Shown one piece after another: positions 8,567 to 16,226 of a stretch of DNA of 64,000 bases. The stretch is from Microbacterium yannicii (GTDB lineage: Bacteria; Actinomycetota; Actinomycetes; Actinomycetales; Microbacteriaceae): positions 62,001 to 126,000 of the forward strand of contig NZ_JAMXMB010000003.1 in the NCBI RefSeq assembly GCF_024055635.1, written 5' to 3'. The position numbers were made by a program, and so were the translations under genes. A model generated the notes under the pieces. That model was not told the origin of the DNA. It saw nothing but the letters and a program-made list of their open reading frames with translations, and ran no database searches. The stretch's first letter is position 1. Each line of letters begins with the position of its first letter.

Positions 8567-9267
8567 GGCGGATCGTCGTCCTCACCGGAGCCGGCATCTC
8601 GGCCGAGAGCGGGGTGCCCACCTTCCGCGGCGCCGACGGGCTGTGGGAGGACCACCGCATCGAAGACGTCGCCACCCCCGACGCGTACGAGCGCGACCCC
8701 GACACCGTGCTCGCCTTCTACGACGCACGGCGGCGGGCGCTCGCCTCCGTCGCGCCGAACGCCGCCCACCGGGCCCTGGCGCGACTCGAAGGCGCGATCG
8801 GCGACGACCTGCTCATCGTCACGCAGAACGTCGACGATCTGCACGAGCGCGCCGGCAGTCGCAACCTGGTCCACATGCACGGCGAGCTGCGCCGGGCGCT
8901 GTGCCTCGCGTGCGGTCGCCGGCCTGGGTGGGAGGCGGACCTCCTGGATCGCCCCGGCTGCCCCGCATGCGGAGAGCGGATGCTGCGCCCCGACGTGGTC
9001 TGGTTCGGCGAGATGCCGTACGAGCTGGAGCGGATCGAGAACGCGATCGTCGCGGCCGATGTCTTCGTGTCGATCGGCACGTCCGGCGCGGTGTACCCGG
9101 CCGCCGGCTACGTGGCGCTCGCGGCCGCCTTCGGCGCGCGCACGGTCGAGCTCAACCTCGAGCCGAGCGATGCCGAGGTGCCGTTCGACGAATCGCACGC
9201 GGGGCCCGCGAGCGTGCTGGTCCCGGCCTGGGCCGACGAGGCGATCGCCCTGCACAGCACCCGCTGA
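8563..9267 (+). CDS. cobB: NAD-dependent protein deacylase, class III sirtuin (CobB)
   Basis: A 234-residue Sir2 protein: NAD-binding GAGISAESGVPTFRG (residues 9-23), TQNVDDLHERAG near 87, the catalytic His in HMHGELR near 105, and a zinc site made of two Cys pairs (CLAC, CPAC). The helix after the cofactor loop carries FYDARRR with the Tyr-x-x-Arg pair that, in SIRT5 and E. coli CobB, binds succinyl or malonyl groups, so desuccinylase as well as deacetylase activity is likely. The start is fixed by the ATGA overlap with the preceding gene. Followed by a strong bidirectional terminator. Confidence 0.93.
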   Translation: MRRIVVLTGAGISAESGVPTFRGADGLWEDHRIEDVATPDAYERDPDTVLAFYDARRRALASVAPNAAHRALARLEGAIGDDLLIVTQNVDDLHERAGSRNLVHMHGELRRALCLACGRRPGWEADLLDRPGCPACGERMLRPDVVWFGEMPYELERIENAIVAADVFVSIGTSGAVYPAAGYVALAAAFGARTVELNLEPSDAEVPFDESHAGPASVLVPAWADEAIALHSTR

Positions 9268-9270
9268 ACG

Positions 9271-9312
9271 GCGAAGAGCGCCGGGCGGAGGCATCCGTCC
9301 GGCGCTCTTCGC
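9271..9312. terminator. Strong bidirectional terminator between convergent genes
   Basis: Perfect 14-bp arms GCGAAGAGCGCCGG (9271-9284) and its complement (9299-9312) enclose a 14-nt loop that itself contains GGA/TCC pairing. It separates cobB from the oppositely oriented permease gene, whose stop is at 9325. This is the strongest hairpin in the window. Confidence 0.85.
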
Positions 9313-9324
9313 GTCTGGGTGGCG

Positions 9325-10596
9325 CTACATCCGCCCGCCGCCCGACCGCACCCGCGACAGGGCGTCCACGGTCGCGGCGAGGATCAGCACGGCGCCGGTC
9401 ACCAGCAGGTTGACGCCCGCGGGCAGGTTGAGCAGGCCCAGACCGTTCGTGATCGTCGCGATGACGAGCGCGCCGATCGCCGCGTGCATGAGGCGTCCCT
9501 TGCCGCCGAAGAGGCTGACACCGCCGACGACCGCCGCGGCGACGCCCGAGAGCACGATGTCGCGGCCGACCGTCGCGTCCACGGAGCCGACGCGCGCGAC
9601 GCTCAGCAGCGCCGAGAACACCGCGAGGCTCGAGCAGATCACGAACGCCCACCACTTGATCCAGCGCACCTTGACGCCGGAACGGCGTGCTGCTTCGGCG
9701 TTGCCGCCGATGGCGTAGATGTAGCGGCCGAACTTCGTGCGGTCGAGCAGGAACGTGCCGAGCCACAGGATCGTCAGCACGACGGGCACGACGATCGGCA
9801 CACCGGCGACCTCCACCACCGACTGTCCGCGGTTCTGGTTGAGCACGTAGACGACGGCCCCGCCGATCACCGCGATCGCGGCCAGCTTGATCCACACCAT
9901 CGAGAGGGCGCGGTTCGGAACGCCGGCACGGGCGCGGCGCGCCCGGTCCCAGAACGATGTGCCCCCCGAGATCGCGAGCATGATCACGAGCATCGCCCAG
10001 CCGCCCCAGACCGGCAGATTGCCGTTCTGCAGCGCGATGAGCTCGGGCACTTCGAGACGGAACAGACCGCCGGGTCCGATGATCACCAGGGCGAGACCCT
10101 GGAATCCGAGGAACAACCCCAGCGTGACCACGAATGACGGGATGCCCACCCTCGCCACGAAGAAGCCGATGAAGGCGCCCGTGAGGAACCCGAACCCGAA
10201 TCCGATCAGGAGTGCGAGCGGCCAGGGAATGCCGAACTGCGCGTTCAGCACGACGAACAGCGCCATGCCCACACCGCCGGTCACACCGGCGGACAGGTCG
10301 ATCTCGCCGAGCAGGAGGACGAACACCAGCGCCATGCCGAGCACGACGAGCGTCGCCGCCTGGTTCAGCAGGTTGGCGAAGTTGCGCTCGGTGAGGAAGA
10401 ACGGGCTCATGATCGAGAACAGCGCCCCGAGCACGACGAGGCCGCCGATGGCGGGCAGGGCGCCCATGTCGCCGCCGCGCACGCGCTGCCACCACGCCTG
10501 AAGCTGGTCGCCGACGCCGCCCTCCACGCCGCTGCCGATCAGGTCGCTCGCGATGGGGTCCGGTGCGGCCTCGGTCCGGGTGGCATTGCTGCTCAT
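9325..10596 (-). CDS. Sugar ABC transporter permease, XylH-like (cassette 1)
   Basis: A 423-residue membrane protein of the CUT2 (ribose/xylose-type) permease family. It has about ten TM helices, the family's GEIDLSAGVTGG motif after the third helix (near residue 115) and the cytoplasmic coupling motif YAIGGNAEAARRSGVKV near 290. The N-terminus has a 40-residue hydrophilic leader. It would form the homodimeric channel with the ATPase encoded just upstream, whose stop overlaps its start by four bases. The substrate is probably a pentose or related monosaccharide by analogy to XylH; the sequence does not decide it. Confidence 0.85.
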   Translation of the reverse strand: MSSNATRTEAAPDPIASDLIGSGVEGGVGDQLQAWWQRVRGGDMGALPAIGGLVVLGALFSIMSPFFLTERNFANLLNQAATLVVLGMALVFVLLLGEIDLSAGVTGGVGMALFVVLNAQFGIPWPLALLIGFGFGFLTGAFIGFFVARVGIPSFVVTLGLFLGFQGLALVIIGPGGLFRLEVPELIALQNGNLPVWGGWAMLVIMLAISGGTSFWDRARRARAGVPNRALSMVWIKLAAIAVIGGAVVYVLNQNRGQSVVEVAGVPIVVPVVLTILWLGTFLLDRTKFGRYIYAIGGNAEAARRSGVKVRWIKWWAFVICSSLAVFSALLSVARVGSVDATVGRDIVLSGVAAAVVGGVSLFGGKGRLMHAAIGALVIATITNGLGLLNLPAGVNLLVTGAVLILAATVDALSRVRSGGGRM

Positions 10597-11417
10597 TCCG
10601 CGCCTCCTTCGGTGCGAACGGTCGACGTATCGAGGATCGTGACTCCGGCGGGCGCCTTGGTGCCGGTGATGTAGCCGACCACGTCGTCGCGGGTCGTCGA
10701 GGACGCCGGGATCTGGGCGACCATCTGACCGAGGTAGAGGACGGCGATGTCGTCGGCGACCTCGAAGACGTCCACCAGGTTGTGGCTGATGAGGACCACC
10801 GCGACGCCCTGCTCCGACAGGCGCTTCACGAGGTTCAGCACCTGCTCGGTCTGGGCGACGCCGAGGGCGGCCGTGGGCTCGTCGAGGATCACCACTCGGG
10901 CCTTCTTCAGTACCGCGCGAGCGATCGCGACGGTCTGCCGCTGGCCACCCGAGAGGCTCGACACCTTCTGGCGGACGGATTTCACCGTGCGCACCGAGAG
11001 GGAGCGCAGCGTGTCGGACGCCTCCTTCTCCATGCGCCCCTCGTCGAAGGTGCCGAATGTCAGCTCCTCGCGGCCGAGGAACATGTTCTGGACGATGTCG
11101 AGGTTGTCGCACAGAGCGAGGTCCTGGTACACGACCTCGATGCCGAGGTTCCCGGCGTCGCGGGGCGCGTGCAGGTCGCGGTGAACGCCGTCGATGAGGA
11201 CTTCGCCCTCGTCGTACGGCTGCACGCCGGCCAGACCCTTGATGAGCGTGGACTTGCCGGCGCCGTTGTCGCCCACGAGGGCGGTGACCTTGCCGGGATG
11301 GACTTTGAGGTCGACGCCCTTGAGGACGCTGACCGGTCCGAACGATTTCTTCACGCCGACCAGTTGGATGATCGGCTCGACGCCGACCGTGGGGGTGATG
11401 GTGGATGTGTCTGACAT
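10593..11417 (-). CDS. Sugar ABC transporter ATPase, single-domain XylG/FrcA type (cassette 1)
   Basis: A 274-residue ABC ATPase: Walker A GDNGAGKST (near residue 50), Q-loop VVYQDLALCDNLD, signature LSGGQRQTVAIARAV, Walker B VVILDEPTAALGVAQ, and switch LISHN. Unlike RbsA or XylG of enterobacteria, which fuse two ATPase domains, it has one, as in FrcA and in actinobacterial xylose systems. AAGGAAG precedes ATG 11417. It follows the binding-protein gene after a 96-bp gap holding a hairpin and overlaps the permease gene. Confidence 0.88.
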   Translation of the reverse strand: MSDTSTITPTVGVEPIIQLVGVKKSFGPVSVLKGVDLKVHPGKVTALVGDNGAGKSTLIKGLAGVQPYDEGEVLIDGVHRDLHAPRDAGNLGIEVVYQDLALCDNLDIVQNMFLGREELTFGTFDEGRMEKEASDTLRSLSVRTVKSVRQKVSSLSGGQRQTVAIARAVLKKARVVILDEPTAALGVAQTEQVLNLVKRLSEQGVAVVLISHNLVDVFEVADDIAVLYLGQMVAQIPASSTTRDDVVGYITGTKAPAGVTILDTSTVRTEGGAE

Positions 11418-11454
11418 GCTCGCTTCCTTGGGAGAGCCCGTGGTCCGGCGCGAA

Positions 11455-11484
11455 GGGGCGCCACGCCCGTGGCGCGACGCCCCC
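11455..11484 (-). terminator. Intercistronic hairpin between binding protein and ATPase genes
   Basis: GCGCCACG and CGTGGCGC form a perfect inverted repeat at the centre, flanked by GGGG and CCCC. A second small hairpin (AAGCCG/CGGCTT, 11501-11515) overlaps the stop codon of the binding-protein gene. Such structures commonly attenuate or stabilise the message so that binding protein is made in excess. Confidence 0.5.
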
Positions 11485-11513
11485 TCGCGGGATTCGGCCG
11501 AAGCCGATCCGGC

Positions 11514-12596
11514 TTAGTTGGCGGTGACTCCGTACTGCTCGCACGCGGCCATCACGTCGGGCGTGCAGACATCGTCGTAGTCGGCGTCGCCGGCAGCGAC
11601 GACATCCTTCACCTTGTCGGGGCCGACGAGGATCGGCGTGACCTGGATGTAGGGCGTGCCGTCTTCGAGCTCGGCCTGCGACGTGACGTCGTCGCCCTTC
11701 AGCAGCGCGACGGCCGTGTCGACGGCAGCCGTGGCCTCGTCCTTGACGGGCTTGTAGACCGTGGCGGTCTGCCATCCGAGGAGGATGTTCTGCAGGCCCG
11801 CGACGTTCGCGTCCTGACCCGACACCGCGACGCCGGTCAGGTTGTTGTCCTGCAGGACCTTGATGACGCCCGCGGCGTTGGTGTCGTTCGCGACCCACAC
11901 GCCGTCGACCTTGCCACCCAGACCCGTGAGGGCCTGCTCGAAGTTGGTCTGCGACTTGGCCTGGTCCCAGACCCCGGGAGGCTCGGCCGCCGCCTTGATG
12001 CCCGCGGCTTCCATCACCTCGACGGCGCCGTCGTGGAACATCGCCGCGTTGCCGTCCGTCGGGTCGCCGCCCATGTAGACGACGACGGCGCTGGCCGGGT
12101 CCTTGCCGGCGGCGGTGAGGCCGTCGAGGACGGTCTGGCCCTCCATACGGCCGACCTCGGTGTTGTCGAACGACACGTAGTAGTCCGCGCCCGTGAACGG
12201 GCGGTCGTAGGCGATCACGGGGATGCCTTCGGCCTTCGCCTTGGTGGCGACGGCCTCCGCCGCGCCCTGGTAGTCGACGAGCAGCATGACGCCGCAGCCC
12301 TGGGTGAGCTGCTGGTCGGCGATGGTCGAGTACTTGTTGACGTCGCCCTGCGCGTTCTGGATGTCGACGTCGAAACCGGCGCCCTCCAGCCCCTCCTGGA
12401 GGTACTTGCGGTCGAAGTTCTCCCAGCGCGGCGACGAGGCAGCGTCAGGCAGGATCACACATGCACGGTCCGCGCCGTCGCCGGCCGCCTCCGTGGAACC
12501 GCCGTTGCCGCCGCCGCCGTTCGAGCAGCCGGCCAGCATCACCGCGGCCGCGCCCGTGAGGGCGGCCACGGCGAGGATCGAAGACTTCTTCATCAT
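11514..12596 (-). CDS. Sugar-binding lipoprotein, XylF-like (cassette 1)
   Basis: A 360-residue periplasmic-binding-protein-like lipoprotein. The signal peptide ends in the lipobox LAGC with Cys24, followed by a Gly/Ser-rich linker. The mature part has the type I sugar-binding fold: CVILPDAASSPRWENFDRK, GIPVIAYDRPF near residue 125, and VSGQDANVAGLQ near 260. It ends with a pair of cysteines (DVCTPDVMAACEQ), a pattern shared with the second cassette. AAAGG lies 5-9 nt upstream of tandem ATGs (12596 and 12593). It has its own promoter region and operator candidate upstream and likely heads the cassette-1 operon. Confidence 0.88.
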   Translation of the reverse strand: MMKKSSILAVAALTGAAAVMLAGCSNGGGGNGGSTEAAGDGADRACVILPDAASSPRWENFDRKYLQEGLEGAGFDVDIQNAQGDVNKYSTIADQQLTQGCGVMLLVDYQGAAEAVATKAKAEGIPVIAYDRPFTGADYYVSFDNTEVGRMEGQTVLDGLTAAGKDPASAVVVYMGGDPTDGNAAMFHDGAVEVMEAAGIKAAAEPPGVWDQAKSQTNFEQALTGLGGKVDGVWVANDTNAAGVIKVLQDNNLTGVAVSGQDANVAGLQNILLGWQTATVYKPVKDEATAAVDTAVALLKGDDVTSQAELEDGTPYIQVTPILVGPDKVKDVVAAGDADYDDVCTPDVMAACEQYGVTAN

Positions 12597-12684
12597 TCGC
12601 CTTTCGTCGTTGAAGCGAACCAGCCCAGGATCGTCCCTGGTTTGTTCTCGCTGATGCGATCATCGACGACCAGCGTTCTTGGCG

Positions 12685-12695
12685 TCAAGTCTTGA
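12685..12695. promoter_or_regulatory. Palindromic operator candidate overlapping the -35 box
   Basis: TCAAG-T-CTTGA is a perfect inverted repeat covering the -35 hexamer TTGACG of the cassette-1 promoter. The nearby ROK repressor is the obvious candidate ligand, but this is inferred. Confidence 0.45.
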
Positions 12696-12833
12696 ACGTA
12701 ACGCTTTGGCAACGCACAGGCTCGTGAGGCGGGGATGCTGCGAGGCCGCGGGCGGAGAGAGCGCTTACCGTGCAGAGTGCCCAGGTTGCGCGGCTCGAAT
12801 GAGCATAATGCGCGGCCCGCAGTGGGGGCAGTT

Positions 12834-12849
12834 CGGAGTGACCACTCCG
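12834..12849 (-). terminator. Possible terminator of the cassette-2 operon
   Basis: CGGAGTG and CACTCCG form a 7-bp inverted repeat separated by two bases, 41 bp past the permease stop. It lacks a U-tract on either strand and could instead be a protein-binding site. Confidence 0.35.
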
Positions 12850-12889
12850 AGTGTTCGCCAAGTGAAGCCAGCGCGGCGCGTGGCGGCGT

Positions 12890-14137
12890 TCAGGCCCTGC
12901 CGGTGGCGGCGCGCGTGCGCCGCGAGAGGGAATCGACGATCACCGCGAGCACGAGCACGACGCCGGTGACCATGAACTGCACGGACGAATCGAGGTTCAT
13001 GAGCGTGAGGCCCGACGAGATGGACTGGATCACCACGATGCCGACGAGCGCCGAGAATGCCGATCCGCGCCCGCCGAAGAGACTCGTTCCGCCGATGACG
13101 GCCGCAGCGATCGCGTTGAGGTTCACGTCGCCCGTGCCGGAGCTCTGGTTCGCCGACGCCAGGCGCGCCGCGGCCAGGATGCCGCCCACCGCGGCCAGCG
13201 TCGAGCACATCGCGAACACCGAGAGGTAGATACGGTCCACCCGGATGCCGGCGCGCCGCGCCGCTTCGACCGATCCGCCGACCGCGTACACGGCCCGCCC
13301 CCAGCGCGTGCGGGTGAGGACGAAGTTCATGGCGACGATCAGCGCGAGGAAGAACAGGAACATCACGCCCACGCCGCGATAGATGTTCAGGTACCAGGTG
13401 GCCACCAGCAGGAACGCGAGCAGCACGCCGGTGCGCACCGCGATCTCCGTCGTGCTCTGGCTCACGAGGTTCGCGGCCGCCCGCCGCCGCGCGCGGCGCA
13501 GGAGCGACCACGCGAACGCCGCCGCAGCGAGTGTCGCCACGACGTACGACGCCCAGGCGGGCAGGAACATCTGCTGCGCGAACTGCACCAGCCACGAGTC
13601 GAAGGGGATCGCGATCGATCCCGTCTCGCCGAGCACCCAGAGCTGCAGCCCGAGGAATCCCAGCAGGCCGGCAAGGGTGATGACGAAGCTCGGCAGCCCG
13701 AAGCGGGTGAAGAGATAGCCGTACAGCAGACCCACGAGGCATCCGACGGCGATCGCGGCCGCCAGCGACAGGATCAGGTTCCACTGCAGCTGCACGAACG
13801 TCACCGCCAGGACGGCGGCGGCGAGACCCGACACCGACCCGACCGACAGATCGATCTCGCCGACGAGCAGCACCAGGACGACGCCGAGCGCGATCGTGCC
13901 GATGGCGGCGCACTGCATCGTGAGGTTGACGAGGTTCTCGCTGGAGAGGAACACGGGGTTGAGCAGCTGGAACACGGTCCAGATGACCGCGATGCCCAGG
14001 ACGACGGGCAGCGCGCCCAGATCGCCGCCCCGGATGCGCGTCACGAAGCCCTCCAGGGCCAGACGGATGCCGGTGCTGCTGAGGAGGCGGTCGTCCACCG
14101 CGGGCTCCGTCAGGCGCTCGTCGCCCTGCGCGCTCAT
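12890..14137 (-). CDS. Sugar ABC transporter permease, XylH-like (cassette 2)
   Basis: A 415-residue CUT2-type permease paralogous to the cassette-1 permease. It has the GEIDLSVGSVSGLAAAV motif near residue 95, about ten TM helices, the coupling motif YAVGGSVEAARRAGIRVDRI near 290, and GGTSLFGGRGSA near 345. An Arg-rich cytoplasmic loop (LLRRARRRAAANL) near residue 215 is longer than usual. Its start overlaps the end of the ATPase gene by four bases. It is the last gene of the ROK/ABC operon. Confidence 0.85.
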   Translation of the reverse strand: MSAQGDERLTEPAVDDRLLSSTGIRLALEGFVTRIRGGDLGALPVVLGIAVIWTVFQLLNPVFLSSENLVNLTMQCAAIGTIALGVVLVLLVGEIDLSVGSVSGLAAAVLAVTFVQLQWNLILSLAAAIAVGCLVGLLYGYLFTRFGLPSFVITLAGLLGFLGLQLWVLGETGSIAIPFDSWLVQFAQQMFLPAWASYVVATLAAAAFAWSLLRRARRRAAANLVSQSTTEIAVRTGVLLAFLLVATWYLNIYRGVGVMFLFFLALIVAMNFVLTRTRWGRAVYAVGGSVEAARRAGIRVDRIYLSVFAMCSTLAAVGGILAAARLASANQSSGTGDVNLNAIAAAVIGGTSLFGGRGSAFSALVGIVVIQSISSGLTLMNLDSSVQFMVTGVVLVLAVIVDSLSRRTRAATGRA

Positions 14138-15057
14138 CTGCTCCCGTCCCCGCGGGGTCTCGGGGTGCGACGCGAGCCGGCGTGCGGCATGCGGATCACC
14201 GTGCCGCCGTGACCCTCATCGGCAGCAGGCTCGGCGTCGCGCGGGTCGGCGGGCGCGGCATCCGTCCGCTCCGGCACGCGCCGCGGCGCCGGCGAATGGT
14301 CGACCGCACCGGTGATCGCCGCGATGAGCGTCTCGCTGGTGACGTCGGCGACGTTGTACACGCCGTTGTTGCGACCGAGGCGCAGCACGACCACGCGGTC
14401 GGCGACGGCCATGACGTCGGCCATGTTGTGGCTGATGAGGATGACGCCGTGACCGCGTTCGCGCAGACGCTCGATGAGGTTCAGCACCTCCGCGGTCTGC
14501 GCAACGCCGAGCGCCGCCGTCGGCTCGTCGAGGATGACGACACGCGGCTCGCCGATGAGCGAGCGGGCGATCGCGACAGTCTGACGCTGCCCGCCCGAGA
14601 GCGACGCGACCGGCACGCGCACGGACGGGATCTTCGCCGACAGCTCTCGCAGCAGGGTCCACGTGCGCTGCTCCATGTCGACCTCGTCGAGTGTGGCGCC
14701 GTCCCGGAGCTCGCGCCCGAGCCAGAGATTGGCCACGACGTCGAGGTTGTCGCACAGCGCGAGGTCCTGGAAGATCGTCTCGATCCCGAGCCGCTGGGCA
14801 TCGGCGGGGGAGGCGATGCCGATGTCCTCGCCGTCGAACTCGATCGATCCGCTGTCGGGAGGGTGGACTCCGGCCAGCACTTTGACGAGCGTCGACTTGC
14901 CGGCGCCGTTGTCGCCGACGAGCGCGACGACCTCTCCCTCGTTGACCCAGAAGTCGACGTCGGTGAGCGCCTTGACCGCGCCGAACCGTTTGCCGATCCC
15001 GCGCATCGTGAGCACGCGCTCACGCGGCCGCCCCGTCCGCGGGTGCGTCATCGACAT
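14134..15057 (-). CDS. Sugar ABC transporter ATPase, single-domain (cassette 2)
   Basis: A 307-residue ABC ATPase with Walker A GDNGAGKST near residue 48, the IFQDLALCDNLDVV Q-loop segment, signature LSGGQRQTVAIARSL, Walker B VVILDEPTAALG and LISHNMADV. It is close to the cassette-1 ATPase over its first 240 residues, then carries an extra 50-residue Pro/Arg/Asp-rich tail of no recognisable fold. GGGGCGAGG precedes ATG 15057. It lies 59 bp after the binding-protein gene and overlaps the permease gene. Confidence 0.87.
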   Translation of the reverse strand: MSMTHPRTGRPRERVLTMRGIGKRFGAVKALTDVDFWVNEGEVVALVGDNGAGKSTLVKVLAGVHPPDSGSIEFDGEDIGIASPADAQRLGIETIFQDLALCDNLDVVANLWLGRELRDGATLDEVDMEQRTWTLLRELSAKIPSVRVPVASLSGGQRQTVAIARSLIGEPRVVILDEPTAALGVAQTAEVLNLIERLRERGHGVILISHNMADVMAVADRVVVLRLGRNNGVYNVADVTSETLIAAITGAVDHSPAPRRVPERTDAAPADPRDAEPAADEGHGGTVIRMPHAGSRRTPRPRGDGSR

Positions 15058-15116
15058 CCTCGCCCCGTTCTCATCGTCTCTCCCGGCCCCAGCCCGCCCC
15101 TGCCAGAGTCAGGACC

Positions 15117-16214
15117 CTACCCGATGCCGGCAGCTTCGCACGCATCGGCATACGCCGGCGTGCAGATGTCGTCGACGCTCCAGAAACCGTCGGCCACCAC
15201 GGTGTCCATGATGTCGTCGATCGTGACCGCCACAGGATCGAGCAGCGTGGCGGGAGTCCCCTCGATCTCCAGGGGTGCGGTCACTTCCTCGCCGTGCAGC
15301 AGCTTGACGGCGACCTCGGCAGCGAGCTCCGCCTGCGGCTTGATCGCCTTGTACACCGTCATGTACTGGTCGCCCGTGAGGATGCGCTGGATCGCCGAGA
15401 GCTCGGCATCCTGTCCGGTCACGATCGGGAGCGGATCGACGTTCGCGACCCGCAGCGCCGCGATCGCACCGCCCGCCGTGGCGTCGTTGGCGGCGTAGAC
15501 GCCGGCGATCGCGCGCCCGTGCTGGGCGATCTGTCCCGACACCCACTCCTGAGCCTTCTCGGGGCTCCAGCCCGGGGTGTCGTACTCCGCCAGCACGCGC
15601 AGGCCACTGTCGTCGATGATGCTGTGCGCGCCCCGCTTGAACAGCGCCGCGTTGCTGTCGGTCGGCGAGCCGTTGACCATGAGGATGCCGCTGCCGTCCT
15701 CGGTGGACCGCATCCCCTCGACGAACGCCGTCGCCTGCAGCACGCCGACCTTCTCATTGTCGAAGGAGATGTAGTACGCCAGGTCGCCGCCCGCGATCAG
15801 GCGGTCGTACGAGATCACCGGCACACCCTTGGCGTTCGCGGAGTTCACGATGCTGACGGCGGCGTTCGCGTCCACCGGATCCAGTACCAGCACTCCCGCG
15901 CCCGAGGTGAGTGCCGACTCCGCCTGCTGCTGCTGCTTCGCGGCGTCCTGGTCGGCGTTGGCGTACAGCACCTCGTAGTCGCCGAGCTCCGCCACCCGGG
16001 CCTCGAAGAGCGGCCGGTCGAACGTCTCGTAGCGCGCGGTCTTCGCGTCGGGCAGCAGCAGCGCGATGGTGTCGTCGGACGGGCTGACCTCCGCGGGCCC
16101 GGGATCGCCGGTGCAGGCGGCGAGCAGCCCCGCGGCGAGGAGGAGGACGCCGACCGCCGCGGCGCGGCGCCCGCTCGGGCGGCGCCGCGACCGATCGGGT
16201 CGGATGCGGGACAT
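15117..16214 (-). CDS. Sugar-binding lipoprotein, XylF-like (cassette 2)
   Basis: A 365-residue lipoprotein with an Arg-rich n-region, a hydrophobic core and lipobox LAAC (Cys34). The mature domain resembles the cassette-1 binding protein: TIALLLPDAKTARYETFDRP, GVPVISYDRLIAGGD near residue 132, VTGQDAELSAIQRIL near 265, and a C-terminal pair of cysteines (DICTPAYADACE). ATG 16214 is preceded at exactly six bases by TAGGCT, whose TAG is the stop codon of the ROK gene, so it can be transcribed leaderlessly from its own promoter as well as by read-through. Confidence 0.87.
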   Translation of the reverse strand: MSRIRPDRSRRRPSGRRAAAVGVLLLAAGLLAACTGDPGPAEVSPSDDTIALLLPDAKTARYETFDRPLFEARVAELGDYEVLYANADQDAAKQQQQAESALTSGAGVLVLDPVDANAAVSIVNSANAKGVPVISYDRLIAGGDLAYYISFDNEKVGVLQATAFVEGMRSTEDGSGILMVNGSPTDSNAALFKRGAHSIIDDSGLRVLAEYDTPGWSPEKAQEWVSGQIAQHGRAIAGVYAANDATAGGAIAALRVANVDPLPIVTGQDAELSAIQRILTGDQYMTVYKAIKPQAELAAEVAVKLLHGEEVTAPLEIEGTPATLLDPVAVTIDDIMDTVVADGFWSVDDICTPAYADACEAAGIG

Positions 16215-16220
16215 CGGACG

Positions 16221-16226
16221 AGCCTA
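16221..16226 (-). promoter_or_regulatory. Leaderless -10 (TAGGCT) built on the ROK stop codon
   Basis: TAGGCT on the minus strand ends six bases before ATG 16214. Its first three bases are the TAG stop codon of the ROK repressor gene. Confidence 0.6.

Larger units (their letters stand above)
12597..12889. promoter_or_regulatory. Control region of sugar ABC cassette 1 (largest gap in the window)
   Basis: This 293-bp gap holds no gene. On the minus strand TTGACG (12683-12688) and GATGAT (12659-12664), 18 bp apart, form a promoter for the cassette-1 binding protein. The 11-bp palindrome TCAAGTCTTGA (12685-12695) overlaps its -35 box and is a good operator candidate. The 5' leader contains AACCAG/CTGGTT arms (12618-12642). 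Further upstream are GAGAGCGCTTAC (12757-12768), which has the AGCGCT core of LacI-family sites, and the palindrome CGGAGTGACCACTCCG (12834-12849) just after the cassette-2 permease stop, a possible terminator. Confidence 0.55.

Noticed and set aside
13256..13275. CGCTTCGACCGATC in the permease gene as a palindrome copy
   Set aside because: Only the first ten bases match and the sequence encodes the conserved coupling helix of the permease.
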